From positions 34,213,255-34,277,254 of the forward strand of contig CM047428.1 of NCBI GenBank assembly GCA_026168455.1: 64,000 nt of DNA, written 5' to 3'. Positions 10,990-22,599 of the stretch are shown here, one piece after another. The DNA comes from Theocolax elegans (Eukaryota; Arthropoda; Insecta; Hymenoptera; Cerocephalidae). The notes below the pieces were generated by a model. It worked only from the letters and a program-made list of their open reading frames with translations, did no database searches and was not told the origin of the DNA. Made by a program: the position numbers and the translations under genes. Each line of letters begins with the position of its first letter. Position 1 is the first letter of the stretch.

Positions 10990-12018
10990 CTATACCCTTA
11001 ACATTTTATTCCCTGTTTTCTCCGACGCACTTGACACTTTTAACTTTTCGTCCAGCGTCTCTCCTAACAGGTAAGCATCTGGCGTACTCTCCTCTATGAC
11101 CATCTTAGCTGAGTGGGTTAATTCCCCGCATTGACTTATATGGTACTTCCTAGTCCTTGACATGTTGAAAAATAGGTCCGCAGCCAGTCTGCCTGCAGAA
11201 CCCAGCAGGTTAATCAACTCTTCTACCGTTAAAACTTCGCTATTGCCCTCTTGTAATAATATAAATCTTGATAGGGTTAAGCCTACTAAATTGATGACTG
11301 TAGCCAGCTGGTCCTGAGCACCCTTTTGAAAGGTGTCTCTTCTTACCGCTAAACTACCCATAAAAGTCTTTACCTCTTGGTTTAGCTTTGGGGCTTTTAA
11401 CAGCGGACAGTTTTCCGGTCTCGGATATCCATTTATTATAGCGTCTCTAACCTCCTTTTGTAGCCCCTCCGTGAGAATCTTGGACCATCTTTCTGCGACG
11501 AACGCATTGATCGGAGGACTTGTCTCAGCGGTTTCCTGTTTTTCGCCAATCAGGGCTCTTAGGTTAGGATCAATTTCCTTCTTTTTCTCCTTTTCGTTAG
11601 ATTTCTCCACATACTGGCTCTTTGAACGGAACCTCTATTGCGGGCTTTTTGAGCGGGAGCGCCTCTCTATGCTCGGAAACCGTCGGGCGAACAAACCTCG
11701 TCGAGTTTGCTCTTGCCTCTCTCCCTTCGCTTTTTTGCGATGTCTTTCGTTGTAGCTGTCATAAGAGCTATCTGTGCTCAACGAGTAAGACGGCGAGAAG
11801 GAATATCGTCTCTCGCGTCTAGATTTTCTTTTACCATGACCACATGAGCGAGACCTACGTACATGCCGTCGGTACGTACGGCCTCTATCGCTCGACGAGG
11901 ACAATTGTCTTTGTCTCTTCTTGTCATTATAAGTGTTTAACGGTTTTAATTTCTGCAATAAAATTCTTCTGACTATGACCTCTAGTTTCTTCTCCTCTGG
12001 TTGATCTATGTCGTCCAT
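10990..12018 (-). pseudogene. DIRS Gag, split by one stop codon
   Basis: A frame of about 340 codons runs from an ATG at 12018 to 10990, with a single in-frame TAG at 11635-11637. Residues 1-125 are strongly basic and Arg/Ser-rich (SSSSDRGRTYRRHVRRSRS). The second half holds the DIRS Gag core: NLRALIGEK, W-KILTEGLQKEVR, a PENCPLLKAPKLNQEV box and RRDTFQKGAQDQLATVINL. DIRS Gag packages element RNA. The frame is otherwise intact, so a nonsense mutation is the simplest explanation. A leader of ~90 bp separates the start from the right terminal repeat. Confidence 0.88.
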
Positions 12019-12101
12019 CTTTTGTCTACGTAGAATTCAAATATCCAACGGTTTTTTTTAAACGAAGTTGCTTGAACCGCACAACAAAGCGTAATGAGTT
12101 A

Positions 12102-12144
12102 GCTACTACCTTGATCTAGAGGACGAGACATCTAAAGTATAATT
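12102..12144. repeat. Right inverted terminal repeat of the DIRS element
   Basis: Contains CTTGATCTAGAGGACGAGAC. Its complement occurs at 7771-7811 (closest match) and, with changes, at 7422-7463. Confidence 0.8.
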
Positions 12145-12447
12145 ACCTTTCTTTTGTCTATTAACACCATAAACAAGTCGAGTTGAAAAGAAAAAGGTCT
12201 GTGCCGAGCACGGTTGCGGCCACACTGGGTTGACTAGTTACCCCATGCCGAAGAAAACGAACGCGCACAGCGCCGCCACTTATTTCTTGACTTCCTGTGT
12301 AATGGAGTTACATCTCACTATTTGTCTTCTACCGGCAGATGTTGTTACTTGTATCAATTTCAAATGTTTTAGACCTTTAATTTTAATTATTTTAATCCTG
12401 GGATAACTAGTTACTCCGTGTGGCCGCTTAGGGTTAAAATATACTAA

Positions 12448-13122
12448 CAGGGAGAGGTCACACCCTCTGGGAAACGGATCCTTACCAAACTCTAGCATAT
12501 CGTTTCTGCTATAAAAATATGAAGAATGTCGGAGTTTTAGTGTCAAATGCCCTTTCTTGTGATAGATATAAGCAAATGATGGAAAATTTTGGCGAAAAAA
12601 TCCTTGAGTTTGATCGCTTATAACTCGGGAACTATTAAAGATGTACATATAAACTAAATTTTAAATGAAAGCGAGGTCGAGTAGATACGTTTTGAAAAAA
12701 AGGAAGCTTAAAAATTTTAATATGATCGAAAGTTATGGGAGAAATAAGAATTAGACGAAATCTTGGCCTAAAAAAATCATTAAATTGTAACTCTAAATTT
12801 TCGATAAAATTTTGGCTAATTCTTATTTTTCCCATAACTTTTGACCATGTCAAGATATTTAAGCTTTTTTTTTCAAAACGTATGTACTTGATCTCAGCTT
12901 TCTTTTAAAATTTAATTTAAATTTACATCTTCAATTGTTTCCGAATTATAAGCGATCAAGCTCAACGGTCTTTTCGGCGAGATTTTTCATTATTTGCTTA
13001 TATCTATCGTAAAGAATGGGCATTGGACACTAAAACTCCCGCTTTTTGCATGATTTTATAGTAGAAATTATATCCTAGAGTTTGGTAAGGATCCGTTTTC
13101 CAGAGGGTGTGACCTCTTCTTG
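12448..13122. mobile_element. Palindromic MITE with TAA duplication (PIF/Harbinger-like)
   Basis: A 675-bp element, nearly palindromic along its whole length. The left end CAGGGAGAGGTCACACCCTC is matched by the complement of the right end, and both arms contain GGGAAACGGATCC or a one-base variant followed by TTACCAAACTCTAG. TAA flanks both sides directly (12445-12447 and 13123-13125). A 3-bp TWA duplication is the hallmark of PIF/Harbinger elements; the superfamily call rests only on that. A related element is at 17392-17849. Minus-strand ORFs of 72-122 codons across it are not supported as genes. Confidence 0.75.
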
Positions 13123-13300
13123 TAAGATTTATCAAAATGTGTAAAAGTATACCAAAACATACAAAAATGTGAACGAAAAACTACAACTTGATATATTATG
13201 GCACACCTAGATACATTTTGGTAGACTTTGGTACATTTTGATACATATCAGCGTATTTTGATATGTTTTGGTAAATTTAAAATTTCAACTACGGTACAAT
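13123..13300. repeat. Degenerate TTTTGGTA-type short repeats
   Basis: Words like ATACATTTTGGTA, TACATTTTGATACA, GTATTTTGATATG and TTTTGGTAAATTT recur irregularly at about 12-20 bp spacing. They look like a decayed minisatellite. Confidence 0.4.
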
Positions 13301-13929
13301 TCTGCTAATTTTATTCTAGCGTTCTGGTTACATTAAGAAGCTGTTTGTAAAATGGCAGAAGTTTACCTAACAACGTAAGTAGAAAGTTACTTTTCACGAC
13401 TTTTGGTACTTCTGCCACCATCTAAACACCCATATTCGCTTTTGCCTCATCACGTAAGTTAAATAATTTAATGTACAAGTTTGTACATCCGTCCCTGCAT
13501 ACGTCTCCCAGGTAGACTTCTTCCGATAGGGCTATGTCTAATTGAATATCCAATCTATTACGTTGTGTAGAGATAATCCTTAAACCTTTTCACAATATTT
13601 TTTAAGGGGATGCCGGAATGGTCATTTTTAATAATTTTTATAAACAAAAGAATAAATATTTTAAAAAATCCTGTACGCCACACCCTTAGGCATGTTTTAA
13701 ATATTATACTTAAATTTTTTCAGATTTTTAAATTTGTAATTTAATTTTGATTTTTGCGTTAAAAATTCTTGCCGTCTTAGATCAATAATTACCGACCGAA
13801 AATTGTTCATTCAATTATTATTAACAAATTTATATTTTCTTGAAAAATCAAAACGCCATGCCTGGTTTTTGTTTTAAACTGCCCATATGAATTTTTTCAG
13901 TTTTTTAATTCAATATTTCCAACATAATT

Positions 13930-14120
13930 CTTATGTTGAAAGGTGTAAATCCCCGTAACTGGGGTCCGACATCCCGTTAAATGGCTGGCTCTTGATGGAA
14001 ACGACTCCGCTACCATCCAAGTTTCTCAATGCATTAAGCAAATGGCTGTTTGCGTCACAGCAATGCTCCTTTCCAAAACGCACAAGGCACCTTTGGTGTG
14101 ATGCAAGTTAATTTTTATGA
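13930..14120 (-). pseudogene. LINE ORF2 N-terminal endonuclease fragment
   Basis: Minus-strand translation from about 14117 reads KINLHHTKGALCVLERSIAV, then QTAICLMH, a TGA (14026-14028) and ETWMV. This matches the start of the APE-type endonuclease of I/R1/LOA-group LINEs, where an INLxHSKxA box is followed by a QEPW-type box. The stop falls in the latter at the catalytic glutamate neighbourhood. The frame can be followed only to about 13930. Upstream minus sequence to 14470 is moderately GC-rich and broken by stops; it may be 5' sequence of the same element. The endonuclease would nick target DNA for target-primed reverse transcription. Confidence 0.55.
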
Positions 14121-14479
14121 ATGCTAGCATATTCAAAGCCATGGTGATTTAGGACGGAGCAGCTCTACTATTCTAACTCTGCCCTTTCGAACCGTCACCA
14201 ACCGTTACGGTAACGCACCCTACGTAGCTGGAAACTGCCTAAGCATCCTTACTGACATTTCAGATATGTTTGAAACAAGAAAAATTCGAAAATTTGTATC
14301 TTCCTTGGCCTCTGTTCTTGTCTTCTTCCTCTGTTCCGAGCACCCTGCAACGTGTAATCCCCATGTCCGGGTTTCTATGATAGAGGCATTCAATAACTTG
14401 CATCGGCTCTAGCCTCTATCCATGTGTGCGGGCGAGTGCCAGCTGCAGCATAGTCAGCTCCTCATCATACAATATACGT

Positions 14480-15365
14480 CCATTAATTTAAAAGTCTATG
14501 TCATACTATAAAACAATCATCTACGTTTTTTACGCAACCATCCACGTTGTATGATATTAGGATACTTATCAAAAATTAAATAACCGATTTTCCATTACTA
14601 CGTAATTTGAAATGCTCATTCACAGTAGTAAACTAAGCCTCACTTATATTTAAGTTTATTATAGTTTTTTATTCACCAACATTAATATTATAGATATTTC
14701 TTTTTAACATACATTAAAATATTATACTACTTTTTTTAATTTTAGGCTCCCGCATCTTCCAGAATTTACTTCAAGTCAATTTGGTAAGCTAAAACATCAA
14801 ATAATGCACACAGTATGTGGTATATAAATATAATAGGGTAATTATTTTGTAAAATGATTGATTACATTAATTTATCAAAAATTAAAATAACTACTTATCC
14901 TGCTAGAAATCTTTATCATTTTCAGATCATAATGCCACGTTTTGTAATTGTAGGGAGAGAAATTGAACGAAGAATTAATTTTTTACTAAAGTTAGAATAT
15001 CTTTCTAGCAAAAAGACAAATACTATCTTAAAAAAAGATAGAATCCACCTTTTTGAAATGTCAATTCTCCTATTTTATTAGAAAGTAATATCTACCGTAT
15101 AATGATTCAAATGTAATATAAAATCAGAATAACAGAACCTTACCGTAAATGACGTCACAATAACCTAGAGTTTACTCTATCTACCTGGAAATTCTCCACA
15201 GGAATAGACCATGTTTTTTTATAATTTGTTTAAATAATAAATTTATCTTCCGTAAATAATCACTTAATGTCCAGAAGATAATTTTGGTTAAATAGATATT
15301 TTCCACAGAAAGTGACTATTTCATTTTCAAATTCTATTTGAATAGTAAATATACTACAATAGGTC
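14480..15365. other. AT-rich stretch without recognised features
   Basis: Only a 75-codon plus ORF at 14854-15081 of unremarkable composition; I see no evidence that it is real. Confidence 0.4.
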
Positions 15366-15369
15366 AATA

Positions 15370-15640
15370 GTTATCCAGATCATCGGTACATTATCTACTT
15401 GAAGATATTATTACGTCAATTGAATGTAAAGAGAATTGGTCGCTTCTTGTAGAGGATCTTCAGGTAGCTGGGTGACGTCCAAGTCATTAGGGCATATCAT
15501 CGGAGGGATATAAATTTACTATTTAAACAAAATTTAAATATGAATATAGTCATTTTCTATAAATGATGTCTGGGTGTCCGGGTGACTTCCACGTTCTCCG
15601 AGCATGATCTGTGCGAAGGTAAATTTATCATTCAAACAGA
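15370..15640. repeat. Diverged copies of the ~110-bp repeat of 6295-6560
   Basis: Recurrent GTCGCTTCTTGTAGAGGAT, CAGGTAGCTGGGTGACGTCC and GGTGTCCGGGTGACTTCCA follow the order of the 6.3-kb copies (cf. GTCGCTTCTTGGAGACGATG and CAGGGTGACCTC) with many substitutions. Confidence 0.5.
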
Positions 15641-15947
15641 ATTAAAAACAGATAGTCGCACTATGTGCGGAGGATATTTATCTTTTACTTTTAAATTTAC
15701 TTTTATATAGTGTAAGGTTGTATTTAAACACATGTCAATTTCAAATTTTTATTTGGGTTTATTGCCATCGCCTCTGATTGTACATACCTCACCAGATTTT
15801 GTGCCATTTGTGGGACAAAAGCATTTTACTGGGGCAGTTGAAAATTTGTCAAAGAGCGTCTATCTCTCTTGCCCGAGCTCCGCTTTTGTTGCCGATGTGA
15901 CCGTTAAGTAACAGGCACGTATGGTACGAATTTCGAATTGTAGGCAC

Positions 15948-16781
15948 TCACTCCATTATTCGATTTACCGTACTGTTCCAGAAAACTATTAGCGACGTTC
16001 GAGGGAGATACTGTGCGGGTGCATAAAAACCTCCTAGGTGAGCAGTTGTCTCGGTCATCACCGTCGAAATAGTGGTTGTGTATGGAGCCACAGCCACAGA
16101 AACATGGACGGAAAAAATTGCTGTCGTGGTCATGTTCGCTGCCGGTAATCCACTAAACCGTTTGGGTATAGCACCAGTTGATGCCAACCCCGGGCTTTAT
16201 GTAGTACTCGTTGGCAAGATTCTGGACAGACTACTTGATGACTGAGCTCCATCTTCTTCAAGAATGGATGATCTATCACTAAAAACTCTTTCGCGATTCG
16301 TAGGAACGAACTTCCGTTCCTAATGGGGCTACACTTTCTTTTCTGGAACGAGGTTTCCTAATTTCCCAAAGCTCTTGACATACTAGAGGTTTGTATGCAG
16401 GCTCTGTTCTTTTCTCATTCTTATAGTAGTCTGGGAACAATGGAATCTCCAGATTATTATCTACACATCTAATCCGGTGACGCAAGAGACGTTTGCGGCA
16501 CTCCGCCTCTTCACCATTTGCGTTTAAACTCAAATATTCCAATTGAGCACACACTGACACAATCGAAAGTTTCCCGACGAATGTCCCACCAAATGTGATT
16601 CACGCATAAGCTGGACTATTCGGGCTTCATAGCTGATAGCCATTATTTTTTTTACTATCAGCAGCCGACGTTTTACGTCGCAAGAAGTACTCTCAACCTG
16701 GATTTCAGATGATCCCAATTGTTTCAAATATTTCAAGAGTATCTTATTCTCAATTGGAAATTGCTTTATTGGGCTCACCAC
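15948..16781 (-). pseudogene. Unrecognised broken ORF cluster, possibly retroelement Gag
   Basis: Three minus-strand reading frames abut. The first, 16781-16530 (83 codons, with ILLKYLKQL and CDVKRRLLIVKK), overlaps the second, 16560-16279 (93 codons, with ECRKRLLRHRIRC), by 31 bp, as if one frameshift split a ~175-residue protein. A third frame of 79 codons lies at 16187-15948. The basic helical segments resemble N-terminal regions of some LTR-retrotransposon Gags, but I recognise no diagnostic motif. Base composition is more balanced than in the AT-rich flanks, which supports former coding use. The function is unknown. Confidence 0.3.
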
Positions 16782-16789
16782 AATAAAAT

Positions 16790-17390
16790 AATTATCACTT
16801 TCAACAAAAAAAAATTTGGCGTCGGCTTCTTTACAATAAACTGTAAATTTGCACCGACTAGTGTACTAACAAAATTATCTTACTAATTAAAATCCAAATG
16901 TTTTTCTTTAAGCGAAATTTATTTCGTCCTTAGGACAAAATAAATAAATTTTGCTGATTGAAGTTGTGACATATCACACACGGAACACTCACACCTAATT
17001 TATCACAAGTCTAAATAATTTATGTTTAAAATAGTGTCTTATGACTTATACACTATATACTTATTTTGATTTTCCAAGCACTAATAATTATTAACAAAGA
17101 AAAATTTCGAATTATTTCAATATCGTCGGTAATCTACCAGCATTCGCAAATTTTGTCGATTTTCCAAAATACCTATCTCGCCAGTTATAATCCAAAAGAT
17201 TTCTTATTGCGGAAATTGAAATAATCATTATTCAAGTATATTAATAAATTCAACAAAAAAAATTATAAAGGAAGAAACTAAAAAAAAAAAATTAAATTAT
17301 TCTACTCAGAAACGAGCCTAAATAATTAATTTTACAAATTTAGTATCTTGTGATTCACACACACCAAGACACTACTTAATTATTTTACTT
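16790..17390. other. AT-rich stretch without recognised features
   Basis: Nothing identifiable apart from A/T runs. Confidence 0.4.
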
Positions 17391-17391
17391 A

Positions 17392-17849
17392 CAAGGGGAG
17401 TACATGACCTTCGCGAAACGGATCTCATCCTAACTTTGGTATGTCTTTTACAATATAAAAATATGAAGAAAGCCAAGTTATCTCTTGCCAATGGCCACTT
17501 TTAATATGAAAAATTTATTGTTTCTTTTGGCCTAATATTCTTCAATTTCTTATTTTCTTCATACCTTTGCATCAAATTGAGCAATTTGAGCTTCTCTTTT
17601 TTAAACTATATCTACTTGAACTCAACTTTCTTTTGGTTTTTGGTTTGATTGTTTATCTTTATTTGTTTCCGAGTTATAAGCGACCGAATTGGAAGTATTT
17701 TTTACTGCTATTATTATTGGATGTCGAATAACTTCCGTAAAAGTGGCCATTGGCAAGAGATAACTTGGCTTTCTTCATATTTTTATATTATAAAAGACAT
17801 ACCAAAGTTAGGATGAGATCCGTTTCCCGGAGGTCATGTACTTGCCTTG
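17392..17849. mobile_element. Palindromic MITE with TTA duplication (PIF/Harbinger-like)
   Basis: A 458-bp palindrome. The left end CAAGGGGAGTACATGACCTT and the right end (read inward CAAGGCAAGTACATGACCTC) both lead to GAAACGGATCTCATCCTAAC. TTA lies on both sides (17389-17391 and 17850-17852). The shared CA(A/G)GG start and GAAACGGATC box tie it to the element at 12448-13122. Confidence 0.78.
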
Positions 17850-18234
17850 TTAGTCAAGCACAAATAATTTTCCTTTACAACTCACACTTCTCACACAAAA
17901 TTTAATTGTTAATGTTACAATATATTAAATTATAATTACTATTATTTATATATGTACGTAGGGGAGGGGCGAAAACAAAAATAAATTATGCTCTCGAACT
18001 AAAAAAGAACTCAATTGATTCGCCACGTACCGTAAATAAAAAAAAATTAATTATAATTTTCTTTAAAAGGGAGGGGGATTTTCTAGACAATTGAAGTTTC
18101 ATTGTGTGGGCTGTTCTCTCGGATCCGAGAACTTTACCTTGTTTCAGCGAAACCCTGCAGAAGGTGTTGTATGGAGTTTGAGACGGCGACGTACTCTTCG
18201 CTCACCGACCAATACCATTAGATACAATTAACAC

Positions 18235-18412
18235 AATCGGCCTCGATCGACGGACGGCATAGTGCAAAGCTCCTTTTTCATGTACTATTTCAAAGTCTCA
18301 TTGCTGCTTCTCAAATACCCATCGTACCAATCTGCCCAACGGTTTCTTGATATTTTTTAATAGTCCATATGAGAACCAAGTATTCTTTCTCCGTTAACAT
18401 GTAATTAATGTG
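18235..18412 (-). pseudogene. Ty3/gypsy RNase H fragment
   Basis: From 18400 on the minus strand I read MLTEKEYLVLIWTIKKYQ, the RNase H box usually written TEKE-LA-VWA--KF. After an internal deletion and frame change, GRLVRWVFEKQQ, a stop, and DFEIVHEKGA follow. This corresponds to the RNase H tail (GRLARW-L-LQ-FDF-I-H-KG) that precedes the integrase. In the element, RNase H removes the RNA strand during reverse transcription. The fragment is short and carries several breaks. No integrase is recognisable downstream. Confidence 0.65.
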
Positions 18413-18764
18413 ACGTGCATACTTTTTACGGTCACTTTACGTATTTGCTGCTTTTTATTAAAATAAAAACGATTCGTTTATATTTATTTAGTTTTACAGA
18501 CTTATTAAATCTGTTATATTCAGATACATCAACACGCAATGGCTAATATAAATTGAATTATTTCGTGTTTGTGTAATTTTTTTATATTTTTGGTGTACAT
18601 TATACACAATTTCAAATTCAAAACATTCTGTTATCACGTATTGGGCCACAGTATCGGTAGTGTGTAATATTGACTTTAATTTGAACTTATACTTTTAAAT
18701 ATATAATTACATTTATTTATATTTCCATTCTATTACAAATATTAATAATTAAAGATTTTGCATA

Positions 18765-20650
18765 AATGAGCTACGAAGGCCGCGCGGGGTTTCCTGTTCC
18801 CGTATGCGGCGCCTTCCCCGGGTGGCGGATGGGGGAAAGCTCGTCACGCTTGCGTGAAGAGCAGAGGTGAAACAAAATAGCCTCCGTGGACCAAACAGTT
18901 GAAGAAGAATGATGAGCAAGCGAATGGAATAACTACTACCCCAAGCGGGCAGCTCCAAACTAGGAGTCAATTCCGCCGTCGGTTCCGAACGGGTGAAAGC
19001 CCCGGTGGCCAGCGCTAGCCTCATGGATTTTGGGGGAGGCCACCAAGCGCTTCGTTCTACGGACACGTCAGAGGTAGGGCCCTCGAAAGAAAACCCCCAA
19101 CAGCAGCCGTCGTTATAGATGTTGAGTATTGCATCCGCAAGCAGGTTACGGAGAGGCAGCGTTACCAGCCTTGGTAGTGCTATCAGGGGCATCTCTGCCT
19201 ATAGTAAGGAATCGCAAGAGGAGATACAAATATTCCGCAAGGAATACGAGAAGGTAGAGAAGGCGCAAGAGGAGATCGACTCCACTTACGACAACCTAAA
19301 GAGCGAACTCCAGGCTATGTTGGCTGCTTGTGCAAAGCAGCCTAACATCTCCATGGTCGTGAAGACAGGGCTGAAGACCATAGACACTCTTGTACAAGAG
19401 TTCTACGGGAAAACCAAGAAGATGTTTTCGGCAGTCGATGATTATAAGTGCCAAGTCGAGGATTATCGGCCTAAGAAGAGGCATAATAGCTAAAGCCGTC
19501 TTTACGGCTACATCTAGAATGCAGGCTCAAAAGAGAAATAGAGAAGGCCCCCAAAGCCCCCCCCCTCCGAGGTCTCTAAGAACCGAAACAAGAAGAAGCC
19601 TCGAAAGGAGGTACCACCACGTGGCATAGACAAGAAGCAATCCAAGTCTGCGTCAGTGGTGAGAAAAAAGCCGTCAGTCAAGTCGGGATAGGCGCCTTTT
19701 GATAGGAGAAAGTGCCAGATGGCGCCTGTATCCACCCTGGTGGTCACTGTCGCGAGGGACCGTACGTTTGCTGAAGTCTTGGGGAAGCTCCGAAAGAAAG
19801 TCAATCCGGACAACAGCGGCGCCCAGGTTCTGAGTGTACGGCCGACAGGGCGGGGAGATGTCCTGCTCCGGCTGAGCAAGAAGACGGACGCAGAAGCATT
19901 CGCAGAGAAAGTCCGCATGGCTACTCAAGGTATGGGAGAAGTTAGGATCCGAGATTGAAGGGTGACCCTGGAGATCAGAGACCTAGACGCTCTTACAACG
20001 AGGGACGAAAACGTGGCGGCCCTAAATAAAGTTGTCGCGTCTCCGCCTGAGAGCCGAGAGGTGAAGCTTTTGGGTCCCAACCGTAATCAACAAAAGACAG
20101 CCATCGTGAAGCTAGATCACGAGACCGCTGACAAGCTAAAGTCGATGCGACATCTTTGCGTCGGCTTTGTAAGCTGTCGCGTTCGGGATCGTGTTTTGGT
20201 CGAGAGGTGTTATCGGTGCCTAAACTTTGGCCACACGAAACGGAATTATAAGGGAGTGGACTGTTCCTCGTCATGCTACAAGTGCGGCGAGCCTGGACAC
20301 AACCTTAAGAGTGCTCCCCAATGTTTCCTTTGTCCATCAAAGGGTGCTCAGGGAGTATCTCACATGGCAGGGTTCGAAGCCTGTGCCATCTTTCGGCGCG
20401 CGCTCGAAACCGCAAGGAAGGCCGTTTCACGATAAGTGGCAGTCTCAACGTGGGAGGATAGAATAAGGAACGAATGACGCATGTCACAGACACGCCTCCC
20501 AGATTGAAGTAATGTGAAAAACAGTTCCGGGCTGGGCAGGTGAAAGCGTTGGATTTGGAGTTTTAGCCGGTAAGAATCCGGTACTGTCGGCGAGTGCGGA
20601 CCCTCGTCATCGTCTTATGAAAGATTTCTCCCGTTTCCCACGAAAAAAAA
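18765..20650 (+). mobile_element. Internally deleted LINE (R1/I-type) with ORF1 only
   Basis: GC content rises sharply at about 18765 and falls after 20640. A 5' leader of ~350 bp precedes a broken ORF1 (19119-20435). About 200 bp of 3' tail follows, ending in a short A9 run at 20642-20650. No ORF2 (endonuclease/RT) lies between ORF1 and the tail, so the copy was a nonautonomous or internally deleted element. CTACgAAGGCC near 18771 and CTACaAAGGCC near 20651 could be a decayed target-site duplication. Confidence 0.6.
19119..20435 (+). pseudogene. LINE ORF1 (Gag-like zinc-knuckle protein), decayed
   Basis: The N-terminal part (19119-19493) has a coiled coil (SKESQEEIQIFRKEYEKVEK). A frame change leads through a basic linker (NRNKKKPRKEVPPRG) to 19719-19958, then one in-frame TGA (19956-19958) and on to 20435. 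The C-terminal third carries CCHC knuckles: CYRCLNFGHTKRNY, CYKCGEPGHNLKSAPQC and a final CFLC segment ending with SHMAGFEAC. In the first knuckle the last cysteine is replaced by tyrosine. This three-knuckle arrangement is typical of R1/TRAS/I-type ORF1, which binds LINE RNA. At least two stops and a frameshift mark it as dead. Confidence 0.8.
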
Positions 20651-20654
20651 ACTA

Positions 20655-21588
20655 CAAAGGCCATTTATGATATTTGCTACTTCGGCTACGGAGGCTTGAT
20701 TTCCGACCTTTATATACTAAAGTTAGCCTGTTCATGTAAATTCTTTGTACATCACTTGATTATTTATACATACTATGACAAGGTTGACGTACTTGTCAAA
20801 AGATGCCAGCTGTACCAACACTGCGAGGAGGCGCGTGATCGGTAGCAAATAACAGCAATACAGCAATACTCGAGCAGGTTCAGGTTCAAGATTCGACAAT
20901 CGCTACATTTTTTAATTTCGCATCAGCAGAGCCTCATGATATAATACTTAAATCTTAATTGAAATTAATTTTTTAAATAGCGTTAGTACTATACTTGGTA
21001 TATTTAGATCTTGCTATGTTGTTAACAATATTATTAATAATTAAACAACTATACCGTGCTTGTTGATTTTTCCAATGTCCTTTATCCCAAATCCAGACGT
21101 ATTGGGAATGTATGGCCCAGGTAAGGCCCAATCTGTTCCAACTTACCAACCTAAGTATACAGTCCCACGATGCGGCCGGAAATCACTTTGATTCCCGTGC
21201 AATGCCGTTAACAATGCCAAACACTTCTTTGGCTTTAATACCGTGTGTTGGGCCCTATGCCCAAAATTGCCAACTATTAGGATAGGACTATCACCGGAAA
21301 AATGTTATCAATAATCGAGATTTTTATGTTAGCCGGCGAGAAAGATAGTCTCACCGAGTCAATTTATTAAATAAACAACCAAATAATAATAAAATAACAT
21401 CAACAATTAAGGGGGAGTCGTACCGATGACTACCCCATAATGCAGTGCGAAAACAATCCGTTAAAACATATTAGCGGTCGAGCTATAAGTAAGCGACCCG
21501 GGAATGATCGGTTGCTAAACCTGATGACTTCTACGTCACGTCGTGTGACGTATATGCCTCTGACGTAGGAAGCTCCGATAAACACGAT
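20655..21588. other. Mixed-composition stretch, unidentified
   Basis: I see no ORF, RNA or terminal repeats. It contains TTGGGCCC/GGGCCTTACC-type words near 21110-21260 and leads into the small satellite array. Confidence 0.3.
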
Positions 21589-21589
21589 A

Positions 21590-22585
21590 TTTCATGAATT
21601 TCCGAGGTACTACTGGATATTTCGGGTACTTCTGAGGTATTCCAGGATAACTCCACTAATTACGGGACTTCCAAGATATTATTGGAAGTTCTGAGGCATT
21701 CCGGGATAACTCCACTAGTTACGGGATTTCCTAGATATTTCGGGATTACCTGAGGTATTCCGGGATAACTACACTAATTACAGGATTTCCTGGATATTTC
21801 GTGAATTTCCGAGGTACTACTGGATATTTCGTGTTCTTCTGAGGTATTCCGGGAAAAGTCCACTAATTACTGGAATTCCAATATATTATTGGAATTTTTG
21901 AGGTATTCTTGGATAACTCCAGTAATAGCAGATTTCCTGGAAGTTTTGTGAATTTCTGAGGTATTCCGGGATAACTCCACTGATTAAGGGATTTCCAAGC
22001 TATTTTTGGAATTTCTGAGGTATTCCAGGATATTTCAGGAATTTCTTAAGTACTCCTGGTTATTTCGGGAACGACTGAGATATTCCGGAATAACTACGCT
22101 AATTGCGGCATATGCTGGATATTTCTCGAATTTTTGAGTTATTCCGGGATAACTCCACTAATTACGAGATTTCCTTGATATTTCGGGAATTTGTGAGGCA
22201 TTCCGCGATAACTGGATATTTCGGGATTTTCTGAGGTATTCCGGATTAACTCGGCCAATTACGGTATTTGCTATATATTTCTGGAATGTCTGAGGTACTC
22301 CTGGATATTTCGGTAACTTCTGATTTATTCCGCGATAACTTCACTAATTATGGGATTTGCTGGATATTTCGCGAACTTCTGAGGTATTCCGGGATTACTC
22401 CACTAATTACGAGATTTCCTTCATATTTCGGGAATTTGTGAGGCATTCCGCGATAACTGGCTATTTCGGGAACTTCTGAGGTATTCCGGGATAACTCCAC
22501 TAAGTACGGGATTTCCTAGATATTTGTGGTATTTCTTAGGTATGCCAGGATTACTCCACTAATTACGGGTTTCCTCTTTTCCGTG
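21590..22585 (+). repeat. Small outlying array of the 59-bp satellite
   Basis: About 17 units by length, with words such as GGGATAACTCCACTAATTAC, GGATATTTCGGGAATTTC and CTGAGGTATTCCGGGATAAC. They are more diverged from one another than those of the large array. It lies 19 kb from that array in the same orientation. Confidence 0.92.
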
Positions 22586-22599
22586 TGCGAAACATGACC

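Larger units (their letters stand above)
7381..12150 (-). mobile_element. DIRS-type tyrosine-recombinase retrotransposon, inactivated
   Basis: About 4.75 kb on the minus strand with the canonical DIRS order: Gag (12018-10990), RT plus RNase H (10840-8952), and an overlapping tyrosine recombinase (9039-8051). DIRS elements integrate through a circular intermediate with a tyrosine recombinase instead of an integrase, and typically make no target-site duplication. The right inverted terminal repeat (12102-12144) is matched in inverted orientation by two left copies (7422-7463 and 7771-7811). Every ORF carries at least one stop or frameshift, so this copy is not autonomous. The reading frames are nonetheless easy to follow, which suggests a fairly recent insertion. 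Confidence 0.93.

Noticed and set aside
12280..12853. Minus ORFs of 122 and 72 codons
   Set aside because: They cross the boundary and arm of the palindromic MITE at 12448-13122.
18065..18078. Polypurine tract of an LTR element
   Set aside because: The purine run is on the plus strand while the nearby gypsy fragment is on the minus strand, and no LTR adjoins it.
18749..19918. Minus-strand ORFs opposite the LINE ORF1
   Set aside because: Antisense shadows of the GC-rich LINE ORF1 on the plus strand.
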